Assembly (NCBI GenBank): GCA_958399925.1
Contig: CATXOC010000003.1
Location: 75,546-139,545 of the forward strand
Length of the DNA: 64,000 nt
Direction: 5' to 3'
From: an uncultured Candidatus Saccharibacteria bacterium
GTDB taxonomy: Bacteria; Patescibacteriota; Saccharimonadia; Saccharimonadales; Saccharimonadaceae
Below the pieces are notes generated by a model. That model was not told the origin of the DNA. It ran no database searches and saw nothing but the letters and a program-made list of their open reading frames with translations. Of the stretch, positions 27,228 through 36,229 are shown piece by piece (position 1 is the first letter of the stretch; each line of letters begins with the position of its first letter). Position numbers and translations under genes: made by a program.

Positions 27228-27755
27228 CTATTTATTTTGCCAGCGCTTTTGAGCTTCCTTGATTACAACTTTTGCCCCTTCTAGACCTTCAATACCCTTT
27301 ACTTCAGTTGATCCAGGCTTCTTTAGATCCTTGTAGTGCGAGAAGTGGAATTCAATTTGCTTCTTTAACTGCGCCGGTACATCGTCAATTGTCTGATATT
27401 TATCACCAGTCTCACGGTCATCAGCTGGCACAACAATTACTTTATCATCAACGTCTCCACCATCGACAAACTTTAGTACACCTAGTACGCGCGCCTTCAA
27501 GGTTACCCCTGTTGGCAATGGTTCATCAGTTAGAATCAATGCATCTAACTCGTCACCATCTTCGTCTAGCGTTTGTGGAATAAAGCCATAGTTTGTTGGC
27601 TTAGCAAACACTTTCGGCTCGACACGGTCCAGCACCATCACCTTTAAATCACGACGCCACTCAATTTTGTTATTACTACCCTTCGGTATTTCATTTACTA
27701 CATTGATAACACCACCATCAACATCACCAGCATCTAGAACCTCGTTCCAATCCAT
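27228..27755 (-). CDS. ppa: Inorganic pyrophosphatase (family I)
   Basis: Hydrolyses pyrophosphate to drive biosynthetic reactions. The 175-aa soluble enzyme has the family I signature DEDGDELDALI and EIPKGSNNKIE plus NYGFIPQT near residues 55-62. It has a promoter (TATAAT at 27790-27795), a short leader and a good Shine-Dalgarno (AGGAG). It converges with spoT/rel. Confidence 0.96.
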   Translation of the reverse strand: MDWNEVLDAGDVDGGVINVVNEIPKGSNNKIEWRRDLKVMVLDRVEPKVFAKPTNYGFIPQTLDEDGDELDALILTDEPLPTGVTLKARVLGVLKFVDGGDVDDKVIVVPADDRETGDKYQTIDDVPAQLKKQIEFHFSHYKDLKKPGSTEVKGIEGLEGAKVVIKEAQKRWQNK

Positions 27756-27825
27756 AATATCTCCTATCGTTTAAGTTTTACTAGATATAATTATACAACT
27801 CTATGCATAATCAGACAAAAACAAA

Positions 27826-28674
27826 CTAGTGTATAAACTTCTTTATAGCATCCAGATCGCTCGACTTGGCGTCATGCTTATCGATTGTACGCCCAAACTC
27901 GTCACGTGACTTGATAGAATCAATTTCTTCTTCTGTATCATTTTTAAACTTCTGGATATCATCATAGATCTTCGCAGCCTCTCGCGCTGCCTGCTCAGAC
28001 TGAGTCTTAGAATCCTCTGCTTTTTGCATAATCTGTTTAACAATAGCTTGCGCATCTTCAAATCTAGCAACTTTGCCATCCTTTGGTGGGGTTTCGACGA
28101 ACTCATTAACAGATTGGTCAATCGCAATGTCGTCAGTATGATTATGTATCGTGTCGTCAATGGCGTCCAGTACAGAACGAGCTGCTTTCATCGCGCGTTC
28201 TGTTACAGCGTCATATTCGCTAGTATACGTCTTTACAAAGTCCATTTTAGCTGGATCTGTAACATCTAGAGTCGGATCACGAGATTCCTGATCAGACACA
28301 GGCTTATCAGTCGGCGCCACCGCTGGTTCGGACACTGACTCCGGCGCTGACGTTGGCTCTGGTGTTGGCTCTGGCATTGGTTCTGGCGTTGGCTCTGGGA
28401 ACTGCTCCATGATCTTCTTAAAATCACCTACGCCAGATTTATCGCTGGTACTAATCGTGTCGTTTTTAACTAGTTCCTCTCTAATACTACCTGATTTATT
28501 AGCATCGGCATTAGCATTCATGCCAATACCGAATGACGCCAGCGGATCCAAAGTGTTTGAATCATGCAAAGTCTGACCCGACGGAACCATCGTTACATTA
28601 TCACCATCAGTCGGCTTAATCCTCGCATCGTCACTCGCATCACTACTATTGGAAAATACAGTTGGTATATCCAC
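27826..28674 (-). CDS. Acidic Pro-rich coiled protein of unknown function
   Basis: 282-aa protein without signal peptide or membrane helix. The first ~90 residues are Asp/Ser/Asn-rich, followed by a Glu-Pro-Thr repeat region (about 90-125, PEPTPEPMPEPTPEPT) and a charged helical C-terminal half (about 145-282) with coiled-coil character. It starts at a GTG with a GGGAGG ribosome site 4 nt upstream. No family is recognised. The composition suggests a cytoplasmic scaffold or cell-surface-independent spacer protein. It lies divergent from the PLD-like gene. Confidence 0.7.
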   Translation of the reverse strand: MDIPTVFSNSSDASDDARIKPTDGDNVTMVPSGQTLHDSNTLDPLASFGIGMNANADANKSGSIREELVKNDTISTSDKSGVGDFKKIMEQFPEPTPEPMPEPTPEPTSAPESVSEPAVAPTDKPVSDQESRDPTLDVTDPAKMDFVKTYTSEYDAVTERAMKAARSVLDAIDDTIHNHTDDIAIDQSVNEFVETPPKDGKVARFEDAQAIVKQIMQKAEDSKTQSEQAAREAAKIYDDIQKFKNDTEEEIDSIKSRDEFGRTIDKHDAKSSDLDAIKKFIH

Positions 28675-28746
28675 ATGCCCTCCCTAAATTAACTTATTTA
28701 GTATATTAGCATAAACACTTCAAAATATTCAAGTCTATCGAATATT

Positions 28747-28755
28747 TGATATAAT
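28747..28755 (+). promoter_or_regulatory. Promoter of PLD-like gene
   Basis: TGA-TATAAT, ending 10 nt before ATG 28766; only a 3-4 nt leader is expected. Confidence 0.55.
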
Positions 28756-28765
28756 ACATAGCAAC

Positions 28766-29764
28766 ATGTCTATTCAGGTAAAGTTGTTGCTACCACAAGA
28801 TTACATCAGCACAGCTACAAAGCTTGTCCGTAATGCTAAGCGACGTGTCGGACTAGTATCACTCAGCCTGTTTCGCGACTTATCAACTTCTGAATTAATT
28901 GGCGCCGTCATGGACGCAGCAAAACGCGGCGTTGACGTACACGTGGCAGCCGACTTCGTGACCTTTGTCTATGCACAGAAACACCGCATTCTATCGCCGG
29001 GTTTCTTGCTCGGTGGCGATAACCGTGCAGCCGATCAAATTCGACATGACTTTCGCCAGGCTGGTGCACGTTTTACTTGGCTAGGAGGCTACAATGTTCC
29101 TATATTTGTTGGTCGCACCCATTCTAAATGGTGCATCATCGACGACACAGTATTTGCATTCGGCGGAGTAAACACCGAAGACATTGCCATTACTAAACAA
29201 GCAGACTATATGCTCAAAATCACTGATCCCAAACTAGCCAACCAGCTTTGGCGCGAGCAAATTCACATTGAGCAAGTAGACCGACACCTTGAACGCCGTT
29301 ATAACCGCGCAATTAAAACTGACTACGGTACCGTTTTAGTTGACGATGGACGGTTAGTTGATTCCATTATTTATAAACGCACATTAGCCCTCGCGCAACG
29401 AGCCAAGTCTGCTGTATTAGTATCACAGTATTGCCCTAGCGGTAAATTAGGACGAGTGATTCGAAATATAGACTCGAAGATTTACTTTAACCAGAAGAAC
29501 CTGACTAACGACAAGCTAAACAAGCTCTTAATCGGTTCAAAAAGCCTATTAAATCGAGTTGACAACCAATATCATCGGAACAGATATATCCACGCTAAGT
29601 TCGTCATCTTTACCATGCCTAACGGTCAAGAAATTGCCGTTACTGGGTCGCATAACTTTACCACCACCGGCAGTGCACTCGGTACGCGCGAAATAGCTCT
29701 AGAAACTAGCGACACTAGCATCATCAAGCAACTCAAGCAATTCCTGCATAAAGAAATCGAATAA
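28766..29764 (+). CDS. Phospholipase D-like / cardiolipin synthase-like protein
   Basis: 332-aa PLD-superfamily protein, related to cardiolipin synthases or PLD phosphodiesterases. The first HKD motif is complete (His119, Lys121, Asp126 in HSKWCIIDD). The second (HAKFVIF, His276/Lys278) lacks the Asp but keeps the downstream GSHNFT. It has no transmembrane helix, unlike classical cardiolipin synthases. Its stop codon directly abuts that of the convergent VanZ gene. Confidence 0.85.
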   Translation: MSIQVKLLLPQDYISTATKLVRNAKRRVGLVSLSLFRDLSTSELIGAVMDAAKRGVDVHVAADFVTFVYAQKHRILSPGFLLGGDNRAADQIRHDFRQAGARFTWLGGYNVPIFVGRTHSKWCIIDDTVFAFGGVNTEDIAITKQADYMLKITDPKLANQLWREQIHIEQVDRHLERRYNRAIKTDYGTVLVDDGRLVDSIIYKRTLALAQRAKSAVLVSQYCPSGKLGRVIRNIDSKIYFNQKNLTNDKLNKLLIGSKSLLNRVDNQYHRNRYIHAKFVIFTMPNGQEIAVTGSHNFTTTGSALGTREIALETSDTSIIKQLKQFLHKEIE

Positions 29765-30946
29765 CTAGCTAATTCTAGAATCGTCGATTGCCTGTTCAGT
29801 CTTCTCATCTACACGATCACGCGGATTAAGCGCAATTGTACTAGATAACCGCGTACCCGATAGCCGCTCAAACAACAGTGGTCGATGCATAATCAATCGA
29901 ATTAAACCTATTAACAAACCGAAACAATAAACACCCCAGAATACTATCGAAATTACCACCAGCTCACTATTTGATATATTCTGGACATTTATTAAATAGT
30001 CTATCGTCAATTCATACAAGTACGGCAAACCAACAAATAAGACGCCCGCAATTAAATAACGCCAGATGATCCGCCATCGCTTTGCTCGCCCGCCATGTAT
30101 TGATCGCACCGCCGTTCGCGTTACCCATCCGCCAAAAGTGTAGCCGCCAGTCAACGTTGCGGTTGCGGTATAGTATACCACTAAGGTCAAGCCGCTACAC
30201 TCCAAATTAAAGGACGAGCGAATGCCCGCCACACGTAGCACCCCGCTAATCGCTAATAACAGAATACGCAGAAACACACAATCACAGCCCACACCAATCA
30301 GACGCCGCAGCCATGATACCTCCCGACTACGCAGCTTACTAGCACGATCAAGCTCTCGCCGACTAGGTAGAATCTTCATTAGTGGCCCCGCCAGCAGGTA
30401 GCCAATTGCTCCGCCCAGAGTATTAGTCATCAAATCATCTACGTCGAATAAACGATAGCCACGTGGGTATAGAAAATATAGACCGCTTAATTGCGTTAAC
30501 TCAAAAAACAAAGATAACCCGAATGACAGAAAGATTGTCTTAGCAGCGCTACAACGAAAATAGTAGCGCAAATATATTCCGAACGGCACGGTCATTAGAA
30601 CGTTAAACACCGCTTGATAAGCCGCTTTATTGTGAATCAGGTTAGACAGCCAATTGCCCGACATGCTATGTAAACCTTCTGCAATATCTTGCACGAACCT
30701 AAATGGCTCAAGCTGCATAGTTGGACCTGTCATGTGTGCTACATGTGTAATTGTTGGTAGCGGCAAAATGACTAAGAGATAGATACACAGTAGATATAGG
30801 ACGAAGGAATAGATAATCAAAATACGCAACGATAGTACCGAACCGTGTTTGTGATAATTATAAAGAATATACGGCAGTGTTATTACCGAGGCTATCAACG
30901 GAAAACATGCAAACGCAATCATCAAGACATTAGCATATCCTATCAT
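29765..30946 (-). CDS. VanZ-RDD fusion membrane protein
   Basis: 393-aa membrane protein with an N-terminal VanZ-like domain (about 5-200; several helices, with the ..GIYLRYYFRCS and ..FDVDDLMTNTLGGAIGYL segments typical of VanZ) and a C-terminal RDD domain (about 225-360, ending LFERLSGT). VanZ-RDD fusions are seen in Gram-positive bacteria and are linked to envelope or antibiotic tolerance, but the biochemical role is unknown. The start is set at ATG 30946, 6 nt after TGC-TACAAT. The upstream in-frame ATG at 30991 lies before the promoter. Confidence 0.88.
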   Translation of the reverse strand: MIGYANVLMIAFACFPLIASVITLPYILYNYHKHGSVLSLRILIIYSFVLYLLCIYLLVILPLPTITHVAHMTGPTMQLEPFRFVQDIAEGLHSMSGNWLSNLIHNKAAYQAVFNVLMTVPFGIYLRYYFRCSAAKTIFLSFGLSLFFELTQLSGLYFLYPRGYRLFDVDDLMTNTLGGAIGYLLAGPLMKILPSRRELDRASKLRSREVSWLRRLIGVGCDCVFLRILLLAISGVLRVAGIRSSFNLECSGLTLVVYYTATATLTGGYTFGGWVTRTAVRSIHGGRAKRWRIIWRYLIAGVLFVGLPYLYELTIDYLINVQNISNSELVVISIVFWGVYCFGLLIGLIRLIMHRPLLFERLSGTRLSSTIALNPRDRVDEKTEQAIDDSRIS

Positions 30947-30952
30947 GATTCT

Positions 30953-30961
30953 ATTGTAGCA
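30953..30961 (-). promoter_or_regulatory. VanZ-RDD promoter (leaderless)
   Basis: TGC-TACAAT, ending 6 nt before ATG 30946. Confidence 0.65.
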
Positions 30962-31035
30962 TTTATACGACCAAGCCTTTTGTCGAGCCAAGGTAACTCT
31001 CGGTGATTAATCTAGCAGCATTCAAACTTGAATCT

Positions 31036-31044
31036 TGTTATAAT
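31036..31044 (+). promoter_or_regulatory. M1 aminopeptidase promoter (leaderless)
   Basis: TGT-TATAAT, ending 6 nt before ATG 31051. Divergent from the VanZ promoter about 75 bp away. Confidence 0.65.
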
Positions 31045-31050
31045 ATAAGC

Positions 31051-33531
31051 ATGAACCATTTAATCGACTATTTTGTGCCTGAACACTATAACCTGTTTCT
31101 TAATCTAGATAAGCAAGGAAGACGATTTGGCGGCACCGTGACTATTAACGGCAAAACTACCGGCGACGAAATCCGACTACACGCTCGTGGTTTAAAGATT
31201 AAAGCAATACGTTTAGACGGCAAACCAACCAGCAATTATCATACAGCTGAGCACGATGAACTAGTAATTGCTGGTCACGCCAGTGAAATCCGTGTTGATT
31301 TCAGCGGCGTGATCAATGAAACTGATATGCACGGTCTATACTTAGGCAAGTACAAGATTGGCAGTGAGCAGCAAGAGCTCCTAGCTACTCAGTTTGAGTC
31401 ACACTATGCACGCGAACTCTTTCCTTGCGTCGATGAGCCTGCCGCTAAAGCAACTTTCACACTAAAAGTTCAGACTGCCGAAGAGACAGTGCTATCTAAC
31501 ATGCCAGGGCGACATATTAAAAACGCTTGGGAATTCGAGACAACTCCACGCATGTCCACTTACCTTCTAGCAATCTGCGCCGGCAGTTTTCAGAAAGTCA
31601 CTGGACGCACCAAACGTGGCGTCGAAGTTAGCGTTTACGCAACTCACGCGCAAGACAAAAACTCGTTAGAGCATGCACTGGAAGTCGCAACACGCTGTAT
31701 AGACTTTTACGAGGATTATTTCGGCGTTGAATATCCATTAACAAAATCTGATCATGTCGCCTTACCTGACTTCAGTGCTGGTGCTATGGAGAACTGGGGA
31801 CTAATTACTTATCGCGAAACCGCCCTGCTCGCCAGCCCGGCTGATTCGCAAGATACTCATGAGTATGTCGCCACGGTAATCGCCCACGAATTAGCTCATC
31901 AATGGTTCGGCGATTTGGTTACTATGCAGTGGTGGAACGATTTGTGGCTAAATGAAAGTTTCGCCAGTATGATGGAACATTACACCATTGATAAACTTTA
32001 TCCGGAATATCGCATTTGGGATGATTACGAAACTAGCTATGTACCCCTAGCGCTCAAACGCGATGCCCTGCAAAACGTACAAGCGGTGCGTCAAGACGTA
32101 AACAACCCTGCTGAAATTGATTCGTTATTCGATAGTGCAATTGTCTATGGCAAGGGCGAACGTTTGCTAAAAATGCTGATGGAATTTATCGGCGAGGATA
32201 AATTCCGTAATGGACTAACTAGTTATTTTAAAGACATGGCGTATCATAACGCCACGGCCGATGATTTATGGCAACACCTATCAGATGCCTCAGGACAAGA
32301 TATTAAACAGCTGATGAGCAACTGGCTGATGCGACCAGGATATCCCGTTGTTACCGTAAGCCATATTGAAGACACAGAATACCGACTAGCACAACAGCGT
32401 TATCTAACATCAGGCAAATCTGACGATACTACAGTTTGGTCGATACCACTATTTAGCAACGCCAGCGACTTCCCTGCTTTACTAAGCACAGCAGAGTTAA
32501 TTGCGCAGCATGATTTTAGTAGCACACCACTTCAGCTAAACCTTGACGACAACGCTCACTTCATCACTAAATACGACGATGAACTATGGCAAGACTTAAT
32601 GTGTTCATATAGCAAGCAGAGCACCATCAATCAGGTTAAGTTACTACGCGAAGCATTAATGCTAAACGAATCAGGCAACGGTCAATTGTCGCAAGTAATC
32701 ACTGTAATTAAGCAATGCCAGAATATCCATAGCTCCGCTATCTGGACAATGGTATCATCAGCACTAGGTAGGCTAGGATTACTAGTTGAGCCAAATAGCA
32801 TTGTACATAAACAGCTAAAACAGTTTGTCGGGCGATTAGTCCAATCACAGTGGCAAATACTATCAACTACGGACAAGTCCGCCCTCAGTATCGACGACCA
32901 AAAACTCTGGCCGATCATTCTATCACGCTCTATTTACGGCGAGATACCAGAGGCCAAGCAATATGCATTAGACATCTATCACAAGCATCAGAACAATGTC
33001 GCTGAAATCGCCAGCAACATCCGCGCCTGCGTACTATCGGCGGCTGTGCGCTACGATGACGCATTCGGAGAGTTATTTAAACTATATCAGTCGAATCAAA
33101 ATGCTAATTTGCGCACCGATCTTGCCGCTGCGCTAACTAGCTGTCGCAAAGAAGACGAAATTCAACAGTTGCTAGAGTGTCTAACGGATACCAACGTTAT
33201 TAAACCGCAAGATACTATATTCTTTGTATCCTGGCTACTTAGCAATGTTTACGCACACAAGACAACATGGCGCTGGCTGCGTGACCACTGGAGCTGGATT
33301 CATCGAATTTTCGGTGGCGATATGACTTACGACGATTTTGTTCGCGCCACTGGATCAAGCCTGCGAACGCCGGAAGAATTAGCAGAACACCGCGAGTTCT
33401 TTACACCACTACTGTCCGAGCCTGCCATTACTCGTACAATCAAGCTAGCCGAAAATGAGATTGAAAATCGAATTAAATGGATTGCTGCAAACCAAGGAAG
33501 TTTATCTGTACTAATTCAAGAGAATAATTAG
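31051..33531 (+). CDS. M1-family zinc aminopeptidase
   Basis: 826-aa gluzincin aminopeptidase that removes N-terminal residues from peptides. It has the substrate-binding GAMENWG, the zinc site HELAHQW and the third ligand Glu in NESFA, then a long helical ERAP1-like C-terminal domain (about 500-820). There is no signal peptide, so it is probably cytoplasmic and used for peptides acquired from the host. An ATG at 31003 is in frame but lies upstream of the promoter, so 31051 is taken as start. Confidence 0.95.
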   Translation: MNHLIDYFVPEHYNLFLNLDKQGRRFGGTVTINGKTTGDEIRLHARGLKIKAIRLDGKPTSNYHTAEHDELVIAGHASEIRVDFSGVINETDMHGLYLGKYKIGSEQQELLATQFESHYARELFPCVDEPAAKATFTLKVQTAEETVLSNMPGRHIKNAWEFETTPRMSTYLLAICAGSFQKVTGRTKRGVEVSVYATHAQDKNSLEHALEVATRCIDFYEDYFGVEYPLTKSDHVALPDFSAGAMENWGLITYRETALLASPADSQDTHEYVATVIAHELAHQWFGDLVTMQWWNDLWLNESFASMMEHYTIDKLYPEYRIWDDYETSYVPLALKRDALQNVQAVRQDVNNPAEIDSLFDSAIVYGKGERLLKMLMEFIGEDKFRNGLTSYFKDMAYHNATADDLWQHLSDASGQDIKQLMSNWLMRPGYPVVTVSHIEDTEYRLAQQRYLTSGKSDDTTVWSIPLFSNASDFPALLSTAELIAQHDFSSTPLQLNLDDNAHFITKYDDELWQDLMCSYSKQSTINQVKLLREALMLNESGNGQLSQVITVIKQCQNIHSSAIWTMVSSALGRLGLLVEPNSIVHKQLKQFVGRLVQSQWQILSTTDKSALSIDDQKLWPIILSRSIYGEIPEAKQYALDIYHKHQNNVAEIASNIRACVLSAAVRYDDAFGELFKLYQSNQNANLRTDLAAALTSCRKEDEIQQLLECLTDTNVIKPQDTIFFVSWLLSNVYAHKTTWRWLRDHWSWIHRIFGGDMTYDDFVRATGSSLRTPEELAEHREFFTPLLSEPAITRTIKLAENEIENRIKWIAANQGSLSVLIQENN

Positions 33532-33560
33532 TAACAGCTTCACCGCGCCCCACAGTTCGT

Positions 33561-33583
33561 TACCCTGCCTTATTAGCAGGGTA
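33561..33583 (+). terminator. Terminator after the M1 aminopeptidase
   Basis: 8-bp stem TACCCTGC / GCAGGGTA with a 7-nt loop and TTT immediately after, about 30 bp past the stop codon. It has the GGGTATTT end shared with other hairpins in the window. Confidence 0.55.
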
Positions 33584-33629
33584 TTTGTAGCTAATACATC
33601 CACTACACGACAGCCTAGGCTCACCGTCC

Positions 33630-33649
33630 ACCTTGTATACAGGGTATTT
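33630..33649 (+). terminator. Second, weaker hairpin
   Basis: Imperfect stem ACCTTG / CAGGGT around TATA, followed by ATTTA. It lies between the convergent aminopeptidase and rnhB-yraN genes; a backup terminator is possible. Confidence 0.3.
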
Positions 33650-33674
33650 ACACTACAAACAGCTAAAGTTAGAG

Positions 33675-34652
33675 TTAAATTAAATCTAAAGACAAATTAT
33701 CAATATAATTATCGACAACGATAGGCTCACCATGCAGAGAGCAACAAGAAATCATAATATCAAAGTATTTACTAGCAGGGTTCATTTTCTGATACACCTG
33801 ACTGGCAAAGGTCATCTGCTGTAACTTAGTTTTCGTAATAGCGGCAACACCATCGCCATGCGTATCATTCTCGCGGTATTTTACCTCACAGAAATTCAAC
33901 ACTTTACCCTTGCGTGCTACAATATCAATTTCGCATTCCGGTGTTTTCCAATTTCTATCGACTATTTCCCAACCTTGCTCGGTTAAATAATCAGCTGCTA
34001 CGCATTCTGCCTTACGACCCATGGTTTCTTCTACTTTACGGTGCTCCGCCGCCTCAGCCACCGCCGCCGCATCCACTAGCTTCTTAATCGGCGCAAAACT
34101 ATAACGATGCACCCCTTTTATTGGACCAAATTTTCGCAAGGCTTCACTGTGTGCTGCCGTTCCGTAACCCACGTGCGAAGCAAACCCGTAGCCCGGGAAT
34201 AATTTACCCAGCCGCATCATATATGTATCACGTGCAACCTTTGCGACAATTGACGCAGCCTCTACTGACGCAACCGTAGCATCTGCCTTTGGCATAAATG
34301 ATACACGCGGATCATCTAGCATGGCCATCGTACCATCAATAATAATACGTTCAGCCGATTGTTGGATATCTACGGGCAGCTGGTCATATGCTCGACGCGC
34401 TGCTAGTTTTAGACTCGCAGTCATGCCTAAACTATCCAGTTCCGGTGCGTCAACCCAACCTATGCCGATACCGGCAGCATTCCGCTTGATATAAGGACTG
34501 AGCATCTCGCGCTTTTTCTTACTCAGTTTCTTACTATCATTTAGACCTTCATAATGACGCGACATATTCAGCGCAACTGCACATACAACAAGAGGGCCGG
34601 CCCATGGACCGCGCCCTACTTCGTCAATTCCAATTGTGATGTTACTTGGCAT
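33675..34652 (-). CDS. rnhB: RNase HII-YraN fusion protein
   Basis: 325-aa fusion of two nuclease-fold domains. Residues 1 to about 200 are ribonuclease HII, which removes ribonucleotides from DNA-RNA hybrids: GIDEVGRGPWAGP with the DE pair, IIDG, and ADATVASVEAASIVAKVARD. Residues about 213-325 are a YraN/UPF0102 domain of the restriction-endonuclease-like fold: GRKAECVAADYL, RNWKTPECEIDIVARKG, FCEVKYR. These are usually separate neighbouring genes. The start ATG at 34652 overlaps the rplS stop by 11 nt. The much longer in-frame extension to 34763 lies inside rplS and is not used. Confidence 0.92.
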   Translation of the reverse strand: MPSNITIGIDEVGRGPWAGPLVVCAVALNMSRHYEGLNDSKKLSKKKREMLSPYIKRNAAGIGIGWVDAPELDSLGMTASLKLAARRAYDQLPVDIQQSAERIIIDGTMAMLDDPRVSFMPKADATVASVEAASIVAKVARDTYMMRLGKLFPGYGFASHVGYGTAAHSEALRKFGPIKGVHRYSFAPIKKLVDAAAVAEAAEHRKVEETMGRKAECVAADYLTEQGWEIVDRNWKTPECEIDIVARKGKVLNFCEVKYRENDTHGDGVAAITKTKLQQMTFASQVYQKMNPASKYFDIMISCCSLHGEPIVVDNYIDNLSLDLI

Positions 34653-35109
34653 CTTTCTTGGCAGTCGCATCGTGCTCAGCAGCTTCACTAGCCTTAGCCT
34701 CTGCCTCGATCTTAGCTTCTGCTGCCTCAGCGTCTGCACCCAAGTCATTAATGCTCTTGTCAAACTTCTTACTGACCAAACGTGCTGATTTACCGGTACG
34801 GTTGCGTAGGAACGATAGGAAGTTGCGGCGAACCTTACTGCGCTTTACGACCTCGACCTTTTCTACTAGAGGTGAGTGCAGCAAATAACTTCTCTCAACA
34901 CCCACTCCCGAAGCAATCTTGCGAACAGTGATGCGATTAGTAAACGAACCCTTACGATCAGTGCGGATTACAACACCTTCAAACATCTGAATACGGGTCT
35001 TGTTGCCCTCTTTAATTTGCTGATAAACACGCACGGTATCACCGCTACGTACATCAACGACCTTGGCTTTCTGCTGTGCCTTGTCGATTTCCTTAATTAA
35101 TTCACTCAT
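34642..35109 (-). CDS. rplS: 50S ribosomal protein L19 with C-terminal extension
   Basis: 155-aa L19, which contacts 16S rRNA at the subunit interface. The core (about 1-112) is normal: RSGDTVRVYQQIKEG, FEGVVIRTDRKGSFTNRITVRKI and SYLLHSPLVEKVEVVKRSKVRR. It is followed by an Ala/Glu/Lys-rich tail of about 40 residues (AEAAEAKIEAEAKAS) that most L19 proteins lack and that is predicted helical or disordered. A good Shine-Dalgarno (TAGGAGTGTT) precedes the ATG. It is co-transcribed with rnhB-yraN. Confidence 0.96.
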   Translation of the reverse strand: MSELIKEIDKAQQKAKVVDVRSGDTVRVYQQIKEGNKTRIQMFEGVVIRTDRKGSFTNRITVRKIASGVGVERSYLLHSPLVEKVEVVKRSKVRRNFLSFLRNRTGKSARLVSKKFDKSINDLGADAEAAEAKIEAEAKASEAAEHDATAKKDAK

Positions 35110-35185
35110 AACACTCCTAATAAATATTAGATTTCAAACTCTGTTATATCATATCACACTTAGCAGATTTTACAAATAGCAACCT

Positions 35186-36229
35186 CTATATTACGATACC
35201 ACCGCCCAAACACTCTTCGCCTTTATACAAAACAATGGATTGACCTGGCGCAATAGCCCGCTCTGACACGGACGGTTTAATAACTATGTAGTCACCGTCT
35301 ACATCTACGACAGCATCAACCAATTTAGCTCGGTGACGTACACGAATCTGACAGGTGTCGCCCGAATGCAACGGATCATTAATCCAATGCACGTCGGCTA
35401 AACGAATCTGACCCACGAAAAACTCCGCCGAATTAAGATTACGACTAACATATACTTCATTTTTTGCCATATCCTTGCCTACAACATAGTACGGCAATCC
35501 ACCACCGACATTCAGACCATGACGCTGCCCTAGAGTGTAGAATATTGCACCATCATGACAACCCAACACCTTGCCAGTCTCACGCTCGATAATATCGCCA
35601 GGCTCTGTTTCAATATATTGGCTCAGAAACTCTCTTATTCCGACTGTACCGACGAAGCAAATACCTTGACTATCACGTTTTCTAGCGGTAGCCAAGCCAC
35701 GCACAGCTGCATCTGCACGCACTTCTGCTTTGGTTTTATATTTGGCAAGCGGAAATATCGTATGCTCAACTGCATCGCCAGTTATACGATAGAGAAAATA
35801 AGTTTGATCCTTGTCTTCATCTGCTGCCCTTAATAGATGCGAGCCACGCGACCCAGCATAGTGGCCAGTAGCAATCATATCGGCACCATCCTTTAAGGCT
35901 GCCTTTAGAAACAAGCCAAACTTAACATCCTGATTGCACATAATATCTGGATTGGGCGTTCGGCCTGCCCGATATTCATCCAGCATATAATCTACAACTA
36001 GTTGTTTATACTCTGTCTGAAAATCAAAAACTTTAAACGGTATGCCCAGATGAACCGCCACACGCTTGGCGTCCGCCAGATCATCCGCCCATGGACATTG
36101 CATGCCAGGTAAATCTCTAGTCCAGTTCTTCATATAAACACCCGTTACCTGATAACCCTGCTCTTTTAGCAGTGCCGCCGATAGCGACGAGTCTACACCA
36201 CCCGACATACCTACATAAACATGTGTCAT
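35186..36229 (-). CDS. mnmA: tRNA 2-thiouridylase MnmA
   Basis: Adds sulfur to U34 of tRNA Lys/Glu/Gln. The 347-aa protein has the ATP pyrophosphatase P-loop GMSGGVDSS, the first catalytic Cys in NPDIMCNQDVKFG and the second in SQGICFVG. The start at 36229 overlaps the previous gene by 4 nt (ATGA). A longer frame to 36292 lies inside that gene. The sulfur donor IscS is two genes upstream in the same operon. Confidence 0.95.
   Translation of the reverse strand: MTHVYVGMSGGVDSSLSAALLKEQGYQVTGVYMKNWTRDLPGMQCPWADDLADAKRVAVHLGIPFKVFDFQTEYKQLVVDYMLDEYRAGRTPNPDIMCNQDVKFGLFLKAALKDGADMIATGHYAGSRGSHLLRAADEDKDQTYFLYRITGDAVEHTIFPLAKYKTKAEVRADAAVRGLATARKRDSQGICFVGTVGIREFLSQYIETEPGDIIERETGKVLGCHDGAIFYTLGQRHGLNVGGGLPYYVVGKDMAKNEVYVSRNLNSAEFFVGQIRLADVHWINDPLHSGDTCQIRVRHRAKLVDAVVDVDGDYIVIKPSVSERAIAPGQSIVLYKGEECLGGGIVI

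Noticed and set aside
33676..34763. A longer RNase HII frame starting at 34763
   Set aside because: The extra 37 codons lie within rplS in another frame and show no family similarity; the ATG at 34652 gives the expected RNase HII start.
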